The position numbers and the translations under genes are program-made. Source: T1Sed10-7 sp041685505 (GTDB lineage Bacteria; Actinomycetota; Nitriliruptoria; Nitriliruptorales; Nitriliruptoraceae). From it: a stretch of DNA of 64,000 nucleotides. Positions within the stretch are counted from its first letter, which is position 1, and every line of letters starts with the position of its first letter. The notes beneath the pieces were generated by a model. The model did not search any database. It had not been told where the DNA came from and saw only the letters and a list, made by a program, of their open reading frames with translations. This document shows, one piece after another, positions 1-7,792 of the stretch. The stretch is from NCBI GenBank assembly GCA_041685505.1, contig JAWLFQ010000002.1:22245-86244 (forward strand), given 5' to 3'.

Positions 1-494
1 TCGAGGACCTCGTCGAGCGCGGCGATCGAGGTCATCGACATCCGCGCCAGGGTGTCCTGGAGTTCCTCCAGGCTCCACCCGAGCTCCTCCGCGAGTTCCT
101 CGTCGCTGGGGGTGCGCTTGCGTTCGGCCTCGAGTCGTTGCATGGCCGTCTCGACCTGGCGTGCGCGGGTGCGGACCGAGCGGGGCACCCAGTCGACGCT
201 GCGCAGCTCGTCGATGATCGCACCGCGGATGCGTGCGACCGCGTAGGTCTCGAACTTGTAGCCCCGCTCCGGCTCGAACTTCTCGATGGCGTCCATCAAC
301 CCGAAGATGCCGTAGCTGACCAGGTCGGCGTGCTCGACGTGCGCCGGCATCCCCACGGCGACGCGGCCAGCCACGTACTTCACCAGGGGCGCGTAGTGGA
401 TGATGAGCTGCTCGCGGACGGCCGGATCCCGGTCGCGGATGTAGGCCGCCCACAGTGCGGCGACCTCGCTCTCGGTGATCGCGGTCGTGCTCAC
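1..494 (-). CDS. whiG: RNA polymerase sigma factor WhiG/FliA family (3' end beyond window)
   Basis: Alternative sigma factor of the FliA/WhiG type, directing RNA polymerase to sporulation or motility promoters. The visible 164 residues hold region 2 (HADLVSYGIFGLMDAIEKF, then FETYAVARIRGAIIDELR, typical of WhiG/FliA region 2.2-2.4) and the start of region 3 (TPSDEELAEELG). The GTG start at 494 is preceded by GAGGAG seven bases upstream. The C-terminal region 4 lies beyond base 1. It follows xerC by about 60 bases on the same strand, in the familiar actinobacterial yraN-comM-dprA-whiG order. WhiG is favoured over FliA because of that order and because no flagellar genes are in view. Confidence 0.9.
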   Translation of the reverse strand, partial: MSTTAITESEVAALWAAYIRDRDPAVREQLIIHYAPLVKYVAGRVAVGMPAHVEHADLVSYGIFGLMDAIEKFEPERGYKFETYAVARIRGAIIDELRSVDWVPRSVRTRARQVETAMQRLEAERKRTPSDEELAEELGWSLEELQDTLARMSMTSIAALDEVL

Positions 495-554
495 GCCCGC
501 TCCTCGCACCCCGCTGCGGGGATGCTTCGATGTGCCGGCCCCGGCCTCGTGAGC

Positions 555-1583
555 CTAGTCACGCTCCGCCACCGTATCGGAGCTGTCCGGCCTGACGGCC
601 GGCGTACGAGCGCGGGGATGGGCGGCAGCATGCGCCTCCTGGAGTTGGCCGCGTGACAGATGGGTGTAGCGCTGGGTGGTCGCCAGGGAGGCGTGGCCGA
701 GCAGCTCCTGGACCTGGCGCAGGTCGGCGCCACCCTCGAGCAGGTGGGTCGCCATGCTGTGTCGCAGGGTGTGGGGTGTGACGTGCCCGAGACCCGCGCG
801 CCGGGCGGCACGTGCCACGACCTCCCGCGCACCGCGCGGCTGTAGTGGGTGCCCCCGCGCGGTCAGCAGCAGCACGTCGGGCGTGCCGGCACCCGTCAGC
901 AGCGGACGACCCGCACCGAGGTAGCGCCGTACCACCTCGACAGCCGGATCCCCGAGGGGCACGATGCGTTGCTTGCCTCCCTTGCCTGCCAGCGTCACCA
1001 GCTGCTGTTCGAGGTCGAGGGCGCTGAGCGGCAGCGGGCACAGCTCCCCGATGCGGGCGCCCGCCCCGTACAGCAGCTCGAGCAGCGCGCGATCGCGCAG
1101 GGAGACGGGATCGTCACCGTCGACGGTGTCCAGGAGCGTGGCGACCTGATCCACGCGCAGCACCCGTGGCAGATGACGGCCCTGCTTCGGCGAGGCGAGG
1201 GTCGCCGCCGGATCGCGGTCCACCATCCCGCGCCGCAGCAGCAACCGGAAGCAGCTCCGCAGGCTGGAGGCCCGCCGCGCCGCGGTGCTGCGGGCGTAGC
1301 CCCGCGCCTGGAGCTCGGCGAGGTAGCGCCGCAGGATGCGCACGTCCACGTCCCGGGGCGTGGTGATCCCCCACTCGATGCAGGTGCGGGCGAGGTCCTC
1401 GACGTCGCGCCGGTAGGCGGCCACGGTGTTCTCGCGGCGTCCGAGCTCGCCCTCGACGTGGGTGACCAGGGTGGTGATCGCCAGGTGCCAGGCAGGCGTC
1501 AGATCGTCGTCGGCACCGCCCCTCGACACAGCTTCGGGCGCCACGGTCGCGGTGGCGGCGGTTGCAGCGGTGACGGTGGGCAC
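555..1583 (-). CDS. xerC: Tyrosine recombinase XerC
   Basis: Site-specific tyrosine recombinase that resolves chromosome dimers at dif. The N-terminal core-binding domain includes ENTVAAYRRDVEDLA; the catalytic domain shows all residues of the family: Arg in GAGARIGEL, Lys in GKGGKQR, HTLRH, LGHASLATTQ and the nucleophile Tyr in RYTHLS. The start is uncertain: there is no Shine-Dalgarno at GTG 1583 (used here, clear of dprA), at GTG 1637 (overlapping dprA by 23 bases) or at GTG 1529 (closest to the usual family length of about 300). Its place between dprA and whiG and the lack of any nearby mobile element argue for a housekeeping recombinase rather than an integrase. Confidence 0.88.
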   Translation of the reverse strand: MPTVTAATAATATVAPEAVSRGGADDDLTPAWHLAITTLVTHVEGELGRRENTVAAYRRDVEDLARTCIEWGITTPRDVDVRILRRYLAELQARGYARSTAARRASSLRSCFRLLLRRGMVDRDPAATLASPKQGRHLPRVLRVDQVATLLDTVDGDDPVSLRDRALLELLYGAGARIGELCPLPLSALDLEQQLVTLAGKGGKQRIVPLGDPAVEVVRRYLGAGRPLLTGAGTPDVLLLTARGHPLQPRGAREVVARAARRAGLGHVTPHTLRHSMATHLLEGGADLRQVQELLGHASLATTQRYTHLSRGQLQEAHAAAHPRARTPAVRPDSSDTVAERD

Positions 1584-1614
1584 GCGGTGAGCCTGTGCGC
1601 TGTCGTGACGGAAG

Positions 1615-2841
1615 TCAAGGCGGCGGACCGCCCGCACGAGCCGGCCGACGCTGCAGCACCACGCCCTCCGGCCCCTCGCTGATCTCGCCGGCGATCTGTG
1701 CCCGCGTCAACGCCGCGAGGACCGCACCCGCACCGACCCCGGCGCGCTCGAGGAGCACGTCCACGGGCACCGCCCGGGGCCAGGCTGCGGCCAGCACCGC
1801 GTGGACGGCCCGGGGCAGCACGGTCACGATCGCAGCAGCGTCGCCCGCATCCAGCTGCTGGGAGCTGGCGCGGGCATCGAGCCGCGCGGTCGTGGCCGGG
1901 ATCGACGGGGGCGAGGGGGACGCGGACGCCATGGCGTCCAGCAGATCCTCGGGACCCGTACACGGATGTGCCCCTTCACCGAGCAGCCGGTTCGGCGCCA
2001 CGGAGCCGCTCGCACGTACGTCTCCGGGGACGGCGAGCACGGTCCGACCGCGCTCCAGTGCGGCCGTGGCCGTCAGCAGCGCACCTGAGCGGTCGCCGCC
2101 CTCGACCACCACCACCACGTCCGCCAGCCCTGCGACGATGCGGTTGCGGGCACGCACCACCCCCGCACGGGGCGCGACATCGGGGAACTGCTCGGACAGC
2201 ACCCCACCGCCCTGCGCCCGGATGTCCTCGAACAGCCCGCCGGCACGCGCGTGGCCACGCGGGTAATCGACGTTGTGACCGCAGCCGAGGACCACGCTGG
2301 TCCCCCCGACGGTGGCCAGGGCCGCCCGGTGGGCGGCGGCGTCGATGCCGATCGCCCCGCCGGAGACCACGTGCGCCCCGGCATGACCGGCAGCCTCGGC
2401 CAGCCAGGACGTCACACCCCTGCCGTAGCTGCTCGCCCGGCGCGAGCCGACCACCGCCACGGTGGGACGGTCCGCAGGTGGGGCACCCGCGGTCGCCAGC
2501 AGGACCGGGCCGTCGGTGTCGGGCCAGCCCTCGGCCAGCCGCCGGGGGTAGCCGGGATCACCTACCACGCTGAGCACGCACCCGCGCTGTGCCCAGCTCG
2601 CCACCGGTGCCCGCGCATGCCGCAGATCATCCTGGTCGAGCTGCGCACCCACGGCCCGGCGCAGCCGCACGCCAGGTTCCTGGTCCGCGGGGGTGGCCGC
2701 CAGGTGACGGCGCAGTGCGTCGAGGCTGCGGCGGGGCCGCACAGCCCAACCGATCACCACCGCGACCAACTCCGGGTCGGTGCCCGGCGCGGACACCGTC
2801 GCACAGGCCCGGGTCAGGCGGGCGAGGCCGTCATCGCTCAT
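1615..2841 (-). CDS. dprA: DNA-processing protein DprA (Smf family)
   Basis: Binds incoming single-stranded DNA and loads RecA during transformation; in non-competent bacteria the role is less clear. The Rossmann-like core shows VAVVGSRRASSYG, SGGAIGIDAAAH, NVDYPRGH and RNRIVAGLADVVVVVEG, followed by SGALLTA and VLAVPGDV, all classic DprA motifs; the last 80 residues look like the usual winged-helix tail. The ATG at 2841 overlaps the comM stop (ATGA), indicating translational coupling. An open frame continues upstream to 3264 but lies inside comM and is not needed. 408 residues. Confidence 0.94.
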   Translation of the reverse strand: MSDDGLARLTRACATVSAPGTDPELVAVVIGWAVRPRRSLDALRRHLAATPADQEPGVRLRRAVGAQLDQDDLRHARAPVASWAQRGCVLSVVGDPGYPRRLAEGWPDTDGPVLLATAGAPPADRPTVAVVGSRRASSYGRGVTSWLAEAAGHAGAHVVSGGAIGIDAAAHRAALATVGGTSVVLGCGHNVDYPRGHARAGGLFEDIRAQGGGVLSEQFPDVAPRAGVVRARNRIVAGLADVVVVVEGGDRSGALLTATAALERGRTVLAVPGDVRASGSVAPNRLLGEGAHPCTGPEDLLDAMASASPSPPSIPATTARLDARASSQQLDAGDAAAIVTVLPRAVHAVLAAAWPRAVPVDVLLERAGVGAGAVLAALTRAQIAGEISEGPEGVVLQRRPARAGGPPP

Positions 2842-4358
2842 GCCGCTCCCCTCGCCGCCGGGAGGCGGTAGGCGACGGCCTCCTCCACGTGGCTGGTGCC
2901 CACCACCTCGCTGTCGGCCAGATCGGCGATGGTCCGCGCGACACGCAAGGTGCGGTCGAAGGCCCGTGCCGACCCGCCGGTGCCGTGCACGGCACCGGCG
3001 AGCCGCGCCAGCGCCGCACCCTCGGTGCTCTCGCGCAGCTGCTGCGCACGGGCATCGCGGTTGAGGGCCCCGCTGCCCCAGCGGGCGGCCGCGCGCCGTC
3101 GGGCGGCGGCGACCCGGGCTGCGACCACCGCCGAGGACTCGCCCGGCGCGGCGTCGACGAGAGCATCGTGGTCGAGCGGCCGCAGCGCCACCTGCAGGTC
3201 CAGGCGGTCGAGCAGCGGTCCGGACAGTCGCGCCCGGTAGCGCGCCACCTGGTCCGGTCGGCACCTGCAGGCACGCCGGGGATCACCGAGGTGACCGCAG
3301 GGGCACGGGTTGGTGGCGGCCACCAGCAGGACGCGAGCCGGATAGGTCACCCGGGCACGGGACCGGGTGAGCACCACCTCACCCTGCTCGAGGGGTTGCC
3401 GCAGCGCGTCGAGGACCACCCGGGGGACCTCGAGCAGCTCGTCCAGGGTGAGCACCCCGTGGTGGGCGAGACTCACCTCGCCCGGTCGGGGCACGCCGGA
3501 GCCACCGCCGATCAGGGCGGCAGCGGAGACGATCTGGTGCGGTGCCCGCCGCGGTGGGCGCAGCTCCAGGGGTTGGTCGGGGCTGCGCAGTCCTGCCAGG
3601 GAGTGCAGCGCCGCCACCTCCAGGGCCTGCGTGGTGTCGAGGTCCGGGAGCAGCCCCACGAGCCGCTCCGCCAGCATCGACTTGCCGCAGCCCGGCGGGC
3701 CGGACAGCAGGAGGTGGTGGCCCCCGGCGGCCGCCAGTTCCACGGCGCGGCGGGCGAGCGGCTGGCCGCGGACCTCCGCCAGGTCAGGGGCGGGCGCGGC
3801 GCGACGCCGCGCGAGCGGGACGATCTCACGCGGCGAGTTCCGGGCCGTGAGCAGGTCCACGACCTCACCGAGGTCGGCCACCGGCAGCAGCTCGAGACCA
3901 TCCACCAGGGCCGCCTCCGAGGCGGCACCGGCAGGCAGCAGCAGCCGCTCCGCGCCGAGCCGCCGCGCACCGGCCACCAGCGGGAGCTGACCCGCGACGG
4001 GGCGGACGGAGCCATCGAGACCCAGTTCCCCGCAGGCCCAGCACGCAGCCGCGGCGGCCAGGGGAACCTGACCGCTCGCCGCGAGGATCGCCACAGCGAG
4101 GGGGAGGTCGAAGGCCGAGCCCACCTTGGGCAGCTCGGCAGGCGCCAGGTTGACGACGATGCGCTCGCCCGGCCAGCGCAGGCCGCGTCGGGTGATGGCC
4201 GTGCGGACCCGGTCACCCGCCTCGCGGACCGCGGCGTCGGGCAGCCCCACCAGCCTGAGCATCGGGAGCCCGGGGCTGCTGGTGGCCTCCACCCGCACCT
4301 CCATGGCCCGCAGGCCCAGCAGCGCGACACCACGCACGATCGCCAGCTCCCGCACCAC
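2838..4358 (-). CDS. comM: ComM/YifB family Mg-chelatase-like AAA+ ATPase
   Basis: AAA+ ATPase of the YifB/ComM family; characterised members are hexameric helicases promoting branch migration during transformation. The 506 residues match family length: N-terminal Lon-protease-like domain, Walker A in LLSGPPGCGKSMLAERL, Walker B in GVLTLDELLEV, and a C-terminal Mg-chelatase-like region with NPCPCGHLGDP, CRC and LSGPLLDRLDLQV. The GTG start directly abuts the yraN stop with no gap, and the stop overlaps dprA, so yraN-comM-dprA form a tight operon. The partnership with DprA fits a DNA-uptake/recombination role. Confidence 0.93.
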   Translation of the reverse strand: MVRELAIVRGVALLGLRAMEVRVEATSSPGLPMLRLVGLPDAAVREAGDRVRTAITRRGLRWPGERIVVNLAPAELPKVGSAFDLPLAVAILAASGQVPLAAAAACWACGELGLDGSVRPVAGQLPLVAGARRLGAERLLLPAGAASEAALVDGLELLPVADLGEVVDLLTARNSPREIVPLARRRAAPAPDLAEVRGQPLARRAVELAAAGGHHLLLSGPPGCGKSMLAERLVGLLPDLDTTQALEVAALHSLAGLRSPDQPLELRPPRRAPHQIVSAAALIGGGSGVPRPGEVSLAHHGVLTLDELLEVPRVVLDALRQPLEQGEVVLTRSRARVTYPARVLLVAATNPCPCGHLGDPRRACRCRPDQVARYRARLSGPLLDRLDLQVALRPLDHDALVDAAPGESSAVVAARVAAARRRAAARWGSGALNRDARAQQLRESTEGAALARLAGAVHGTGGSARAFDRTLRVARTIADLADSEVVGTSHVEEAVAYRLPAARGAA

Positions 4359-4790
4359 CTAGTCCACCTCCACGATGTGGGTGAGCAGGCAGCGAGGGCC
4401 CGCATCCACGGCGATCAACTCGAGCCGGACCGCCGCGAAGCGCGCCGGCTGGTCACGCAGGAACGCGCCGGTCAGGGCACGCAGCCGCCGGAGCTTCGCG
4501 GGCCCCAGCGCGCTGACCGCGCCACCGAACAGCGCTGCGTCGCGGCGCGCCTTGACCTCGCACACCACGAGGGTGTCGGTACGCGGATCGACGGCCACCA
4601 CGTCCAGCTCCCCGCGCAGCCCGTCCGCGGCGATCCGCCAGTTGCGGGCCACGATCTCGAGCCGGTGATCGCGGGCGAGGTGGCCGGCTGCGAGCTCCTC
4701 CGCAGCCGGGCCCAAGGACCGCGCGGTCAGCAGCTGACGTCGCTCGCTCCCGGTCAGGGGGAGCTGATGTGTCCGGGTCGTGGTGTCCAT
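4359..4790 (-). CDS. yraN: UPF0102 family endonuclease-like protein YraN
   Basis: Small PD-(D/E)XK-like nuclease-fold protein of the YraN/UPF0102 family, regularly found between rnhB and comM; its biochemical role is not established. The family core is visible as RNWRIAADGLRGELDVVAVD and TLVVCEVKARRDAALFG, holding the acidic and E-x-K residues of the nuclease fold. 143 residues, slightly longer than usual through an N-terminal extension. No Shine-Dalgarno precedes ATG 4790, but TAGCGT lies six bases upstream, suggesting a leaderless transcript that starts the yraN-comM-dprA operon. Confidence 0.9.
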   Translation of the reverse strand: MDTTTRTHQLPLTGSERRQLLTARSLGPAAEELAAGHLARDHRLEIVARNWRIAADGLRGELDVVAVDPRTDTLVVCEVKARRDAALFGGAVSALGPAKLRRLRALTGAFLRDQPARFAAVRLELIAVDAGPRCLLTHIVEVD

Positions 4791-4796
4791 GACCGC

Positions 4797-4802
4797 ACGC
4801 TA
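4797..4802 (-). promoter_or_regulatory. Putative -10 element for leaderless yraN
   Basis: TAGCGT on the minus strand, a TANNNT actinobacterial -10, with six bases to the yraN ATG, so transcription would begin at or next to the start codon. No convincing -35 is visible. It is one of nine such arrangements in this window. Confidence 0.5.
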
Positions 4803-4878
4803 CGACCGTCACCGCCCCAGGACGGGATGGATCACCGCCGCGTTGTGGACAACCGCGCGGACAGCGGGTGCGCCGGGC

Positions 4879-4995
4879 TCACAGGACCCCGAACCCCCAC
4901 AGCAGACCGCCGCCGAGGACCACGGCGGCAGCCACCAGCAACCAGATGTCGTTGCGCTTGTCGTCGCGGTAACGGCGGGTCGCGTTGAAGCCCAT
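4879..4995 (-). CDS. 38-residue single-pass membrane microprotein
   Basis: Short gene of unknown function. ATG 4995 has AGGAG about eight bases upstream. The peptide begins with a polar, basic-acidic stretch (RRYRDDKRND) and continues as one hydrophobic helix (IWLLVAAAVVLGGGLLW), predicting a small inner-membrane protein with the N-terminus probably inside (positive-inside rule). It lies between DUF2469 (upstream) and yraN (downstream) on the same strand. The Shine-Dalgarno and charge pattern support a real gene; the length leaves doubt, and I recognise no family. Confidence 0.55.
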   Translation of the reverse strand: MGFNATRRYRDDKRNDIWLLVAAAVVLGGGLLWGFGVL

Positions 4996-5044
4996 GCCTT
5001 GGCTCCTGCGGGGGCGCTGAGACGGTGTCGGTGCGGAGCGGGGC

Positions 5045-5359
5045 TCACTCCTCGAGGAAGTCGGCCACCTCGGTGTCGTCGTGGACGAGCTCCTCCACGT
5101 TGACGTCACGGAAGGTGAGCACGCGGACCTGGGTGAGGAAGCGCGTCGGGCGGAACATGTCCCACACCCACGCGTCGCGCAGCTCGAGCTCGAACCACAG
5201 GTCCTCGCCCTGGTGCGGGGTCACCGTGACGTCGTTGCACAGGTAGAAGCGTCGCTCGGTCTCGACCACGTAGCGGTACAGCCGCACGACGTCGCGGTAC
5301 TCGCGGTAGAGCGACAGCTCCAGGTCGGTCTCGTAGGCGTCGAGCTCCTCCGGGTTCAC
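5045..5359 (-). CDS. DUF2469 family protein
   Basis: Conserved actinobacterial protein of unknown function (Rv2901c-like). The core ELSLYREYRDVVRLYRYVVE, RRFYLCNDV, ELRDAWVWDMFRP and QVRVLTFRDVNVEEL matches the family closely from my knowledge of it. The GTG at 5359, giving 104 residues starting VNPEELDAYE, is preferred because GGAGG lies six bases upstream and the family begins there; a longer frame to 5386 is possible. The location between rnhB and yraN is the usual one. No catalytic motif is apparent. Confidence 0.9.
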   Translation of the reverse strand: MNPEELDAYETDLELSLYREYRDVVRLYRYVVETERRFYLCNDVTVTPHQGEDLWFELELRDAWVWDMFRPTRFLTQVRVLTFRDVNVEELVHDDTEVADFLEE

Positions 5360-5450
5360 CAGCGACCTCCAACCCGCACGTCGCACACCGCCGGCGCGCG
5401 CATCCTGACCGTGTCGGGGCGGGCTGCGAGGGTAGCGACGGCGCCACCGC

Positions 5451-5456
5451 TACGGT
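5451..5456 (+). promoter_or_regulatory. Putative -10 element for leaderless rnhB
   Basis: TACGGT followed by exactly seven bases and the rnhB ATG at 5464. The gene lacks a Shine-Dalgarno, so a leaderless mRNA is likely. Confidence 0.55.
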
Positions 5457-5463
5457 CACGGCC

Positions 5464-6180
5464 ATGCAGACCGAGCCCACCGACCACCGGCGCAGCCAAC
5501 GCCGCGCATCACGGCCCCGCACGCCCGCGTCTGCGGAGGATGCCTCCGTCGCGCTGGAGCACGCCGCCGCCCTGGAAGGTGTGACCGTCGCCGGGCTCGA
5601 CGAGGTCGGCCGCGGCGCGTGGGCGGGACCGCTGACCGTCGGCGCCGTGGTCCTGGACCTGGCGGCCGTGCCGCGGGGACTCCGCGACTCCAAGCGCCTG
5701 GCGGTGCCACGACGTGAGGAGCTGGCCGCCGAGGTCCGGGCGAGCGCGGTGGTGCGCCTGGGTGAGGTGGAGCACGACGAGCTGGACGAGCTCGGCCTGG
5801 CAGCCGCGCTGCGGGTCGCGGCACGACGTGCCGTCGCTGCGCTGCCGATCGAGGTCGACCGGGTGCTGATCGATGGCAACGTGGATCTGCTGGCCGGCAC
5901 AGGGTGGCAGGCCCAGACCATCGTCGGCGGGGACGACGCCTGCGCGTCCATCGCCGCCGCCTCGATCGTGGCCAAGGTGCACCGGGATGCGCGGATGCGG
6001 GCCGTCGATCCCCGCCACCCGGTCTACGGCTTCGCCGCACACAAGGGCTACCCCTCACCGGCGCACCGCGCGGCCCTGGCCGCGCACGGCCCCTGCGCAC
6101 TGCACCGCCGCAGCTGGCAACCGATCCAGCAGCTGCTGGGCGCTCCCCGACTTCCCCTCGACCGCGCGCGCAGCGCCTGA
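5464..6180 (+). CDS. rnhB: Ribonuclease HII
   Basis: Cleaves RNA of RNA-DNA hybrids, including single ribonucleotides in duplex DNA. Motifs in order: VAGLDEVGRGAWAGPLTVGA (metal-binding D-E pair), LRDSKRLAV, the second acidic site in VLIDGN, DDACASIAAASIVAKVHRD with its aspartate, and HKGYPSPAH. 238 residues with a roughly 35-residue basic, disordered N-terminal extension. The conserved locus is lepB-rnhB-DUF2469-yraN, but here rnhB alone is on the plus strand, convergent with lepB and divergent from DUF2469, so it has its own promoter. Confidence 0.95.
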   Translation: MQTEPTDHRRSQRRASRPRTPASAEDASVALEHAAALEGVTVAGLDEVGRGAWAGPLTVGAVVLDLAAVPRGLRDSKRLAVPRREELAAEVRASAVVRLGEVEHDELDELGLAAALRVAARRAVAALPIEVDRVLIDGNVDLLAGTGWQAQTIVGGDDACASIAAASIVAKVHRDARMRAVDPRHPVYGFAAHKGYPSPAHRAALAAHGPCALHRRSWQPIQQLLGAPRLPLDRARSA

Positions 6181-6220
6181 CGCCGCCGGGGGCAGCGCCA
6201 TCCCGGCCCACCCGGTGGCG
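6181..6220. terminator. Hairpin between convergent rnhB and lepB
   Basis: CGCCGCCGGG (6181-6190) pairs with CCCGGTGGCG (6211-6220) over ten positions, with one G-U, around a 20-base spacer. It begins right after the rnhB stop and ends four bases before the lepB stop, where a bidirectional terminator is expected. No T-tract. Confidence 0.5.
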
Positions 6221-6223
6221 CGG

Positions 6224-7138
6224 TCAACGGGCCCCGGAGCCCGCGAGCTCGCGCGCGGCGCGACCTGCCAGCTCGTGCTCGGCGCGAGCGGCGAGCTCGT
6301 GCTCGGCGCGAGCGGCGAGCTCGTGCTCGACATCGGTGAGCCGGGTCGCGTGCTCCAGGGGCCAGATGATGGCGACGGCCCGGCCGACGACCTTGTCCAG
6401 CGGCACGAAGCCGAGCCCCCGGCGCGAATCCGAGGAGTTCGGACGGTTGTCCCCGAGGAAGAACAGGGCATCCTCCGGCACGGTGACAGGCCCGTAATCC
6501 GACGGGTCATCGAAGGCGACGTAGGGCTCCTCGAGGGCGACATCGTTGACGTAGACCACGCCCTCCTCGATCCGGACCTCGTCGCCCGGCAGCCCGATCA
6601 CCCGCTTGACGAAGTCCCGCGCGCTGGCGGGCACGACACCGAGGAACTGCCCCACCACCCGGACGACGCGTTCGCCGGCCGTCGCGTCGGGAGCCACCTC
6701 GCCGAGGCTCTCCCCCTCGAAGACGACGATCTCGCCCCGTGTGGGCGCGCGGAACAGGTAGGTGATCTTCTCCACGACCATCCGGTCGTTGATGCTGAGC
6801 GTGGGCTCCATCGAACTCGAGGGGATGTAGAAGACCTGCACGACGAAGGTACGCAGGAGGAAGGCGAGCACCAGGGCGATCAGCAGCAGCACCGGGAGCT
6901 CGCGGAGGAAGGAACCCGCGCCGGAACCGCCCCGTGACCGGTGGCGCTGGGCGGCCGGTTCCCCCGGACGTGGCAGGGGGACGCCGTCCTCACCGGGGTG
7001 TGCACCCTCCGCTGGGCCGCTGGGCCCGGAGGAGCCGTCGCCCCGGGCGTCCGGTGGACCCGCCGCGTGATCGTGCCCACCGAAGAGGACGTCATCGTCC
7101 TCCTCGGCGCCGTCGTGACCTGGGTGACGCTCGGACAT
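6224..7138 (-). CDS. lepB: Signal peptidase I
   Basis: Membrane serine protease that removes signal peptides outside the membrane. After about 75 acidic and low-complexity cytoplasmic residues comes one membrane helix (LPVLLLIALVLAFLLRTFVV), then the catalytic Ser in PSSSMEPTLSINDRM, the catalytic Lys in DFVKRVIGLPGDEV, and GDNRPNSSDSR. The C-terminus is unusual: the peptidase ends in three copies of an eight-residue EHELAARA-like unit plus a degenerate fourth, encoded by a DNA tandem repeat. The ATG at 7138 has TAGGGT six bases upstream and no Shine-Dalgarno. 304 residues. Confidence 0.94.
   Translation of the reverse strand: MSERHPGHDGAEEDDDVLFGGHDHAAGPPDARGDGSSGPSGPAEGAHPGEDGVPLPRPGEPAAQRHRSRGGSGAGSFLRELPVLLLIALVLAFLLRTFVVQVFYIPSSSMEPTLSINDRMVVEKITYLFRAPTRGEIVVFEGESLGEVAPDATAGERVVRVVGQFLGVVPASARDFVKRVIGLPGDEVRIEEGVVYVNDVALEEPYVAFDDPSDYGPVTVPEDALFFLGDNRPNSSDSRRGLGFVPLDKVVGRAVAIIWPLEHATRLTDVEHELAARAEHELAARAEHELAGRAARELAGSGAR
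6270..6329 (-). repeat. 24-bp tandem repeat in the lepB 3' end
   Basis: Two perfect 24-base units (6270-6293 and 6294-6317) and half of a third (6318-6329), beginning AGCTCGTGCTCGGCGCGAGC on the plus strand. In the lepB frame each encodes an eight-residue EHELAARA-type unit. The number of units is likely to vary among strains by slippage. Confidence 0.9.
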
Positions 7139-7144
7139 GCCACC

Positions 7145-7150
7145 ACCCTA
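7145..7150 (-). promoter_or_regulatory. Putative -10 element for leaderless lepB
   Basis: TAGGGT on the minus strand, six bases before the lepB ATG, which has no Shine-Dalgarno. It lies just downstream of the rplS terminator hairpin, consistent with a separate transcript. Confidence 0.5.
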
Positions 7151-7167
7151 CAGACGGCTGGACGACG

Positions 7168-7192
7168 CTCGGCCGGGCGTGGCCCGGCCGAG
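7168..7192 (-). terminator. Intrinsic hairpin after rplS
   Basis: CTCGGCCGGGC (7168-7178) and GCCCGGCCGAG (7182-7192) form a perfect 11-bp stem with a three-base loop, 20 bases past the rplS stop. It closes the rpsP-khpA-rimM-trmD-rplS group before lepB. No clear T-run follows, as is common in GC-rich actinobacteria. Confidence 0.7.
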
Positions 7193-7212
7193 GTGGGGTG
7201 TGCGTGCGCGGG

Positions 7213-7560
7213 TCAGTTGTCCCGCTTCTCCTTGATGCGCGCGGCCTTGCCGACGCGATCACGGAGGTAGTACAGCTTCGCCCGCCGCACCTTGCCGCGG
7301 CGCGCACGCTCGATGGACTCGATCACCGGGCTGTGGACGGGGAAGGTTCGCTCGACGCCGACGCCGAAGCTGATCTTGCGCACGGTGAAGGTCTCGCGCA
7401 GCCCCCCACCCCGACGCGCGATGACGACGCCTTCGAAGACCTGGATGCGCGAGCGGGTGCCCTCCACGACGCGGACGTTGACCTTGACCGTGTCGCCGGG
7501 GCGGAAGTCGGGGATGTCGTCGCGCAGGCGCGACTGCTCGACGATGTCGACCTTGTTCAT
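7213..7560 (-). CDS. rplS: 50S ribosomal protein L19
   Basis: Large-subunit protein at the 30S-50S interface. The 115 residues carry DIPDFRPGDTVKVNVRVVEG, RIQVFEGVVIARRGGGLRETFTVRKISFGVGVERTFPVHSP and RRGKVRRAKLYYLRDRVGKAARIKE, diagnostic of bL19. GAAGG precedes ATG 7560. It is the last gene after trmD but is separated from it by 232 bases that contain its own promoter. Confidence 0.98.
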   Translation of the reverse strand: MNKVDIVEQSRLRDDIPDFRPGDTVKVNVRVVEGTRSRIQVFEGVVIARRGGGLRETFTVRKISFGVGVERTFPVHSPVIESIERARRGKVRRAKLYYLRDRVGKAARIKEKRDN

Positions 7561-7737
7561 CGGGCTGCCTTCGGGTGGGTCGGGACGGCGCAGGGTGTGG
7601 ACGCGAGCGCACGTCGACGCGGTCGGGTGACGACTCGGGTGACGACGCGGTGGCGCCGATGCGTCAGCGGGACGGGCGCCACCTCGCTGCGGTTGGAGAA
7701 CGCACGGGTGCGCACCGCCCCGTCGCGGTGTCGCGTG

Positions 7738-7767
7738 AGGATACGGTCAGGGCGCCGCCACGGTCAA
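7738..7767 (-). promoter_or_regulatory. Sigma-70-type promoter for rplS
   Basis: On the minus strand TTGACC (7767-7762) and TATCCT (7743-7738) are separated by 18 bases, the clearest housekeeping promoter I find here. Transcription would begin near 7731, giving a leader of about 170 bases before rplS. The leader holds a tandem GTCGTCACCCGA-like duplication near 7625-7650; I see no known ribosomal-protein leader structure in it. This gap (7561-7792) contains no gene. Confidence 0.65.
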
Positions 7768-7792
7768 CCTGCGTGCGGGTCCGCACCGACCA

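Noticed and set aside
555..1583. Tyrosine recombinase as part of a mobile element or integron
   Set aside because: It lies between dprA and whiG in the usual core order, with no cassette, attachment-site repeats or phage genes nearby.
2842..3264. N-terminal extension of dprA
   Set aside because: It would overlap comM by over 400 bases; the ATG at 2841 forms a normal ATGA overlap and begins the family sequence.
2589..4988. 799-residue plus-strand open frame
   Set aside because: Antisense to comM and yraN, which are well supported by family motifs and coupled starts.
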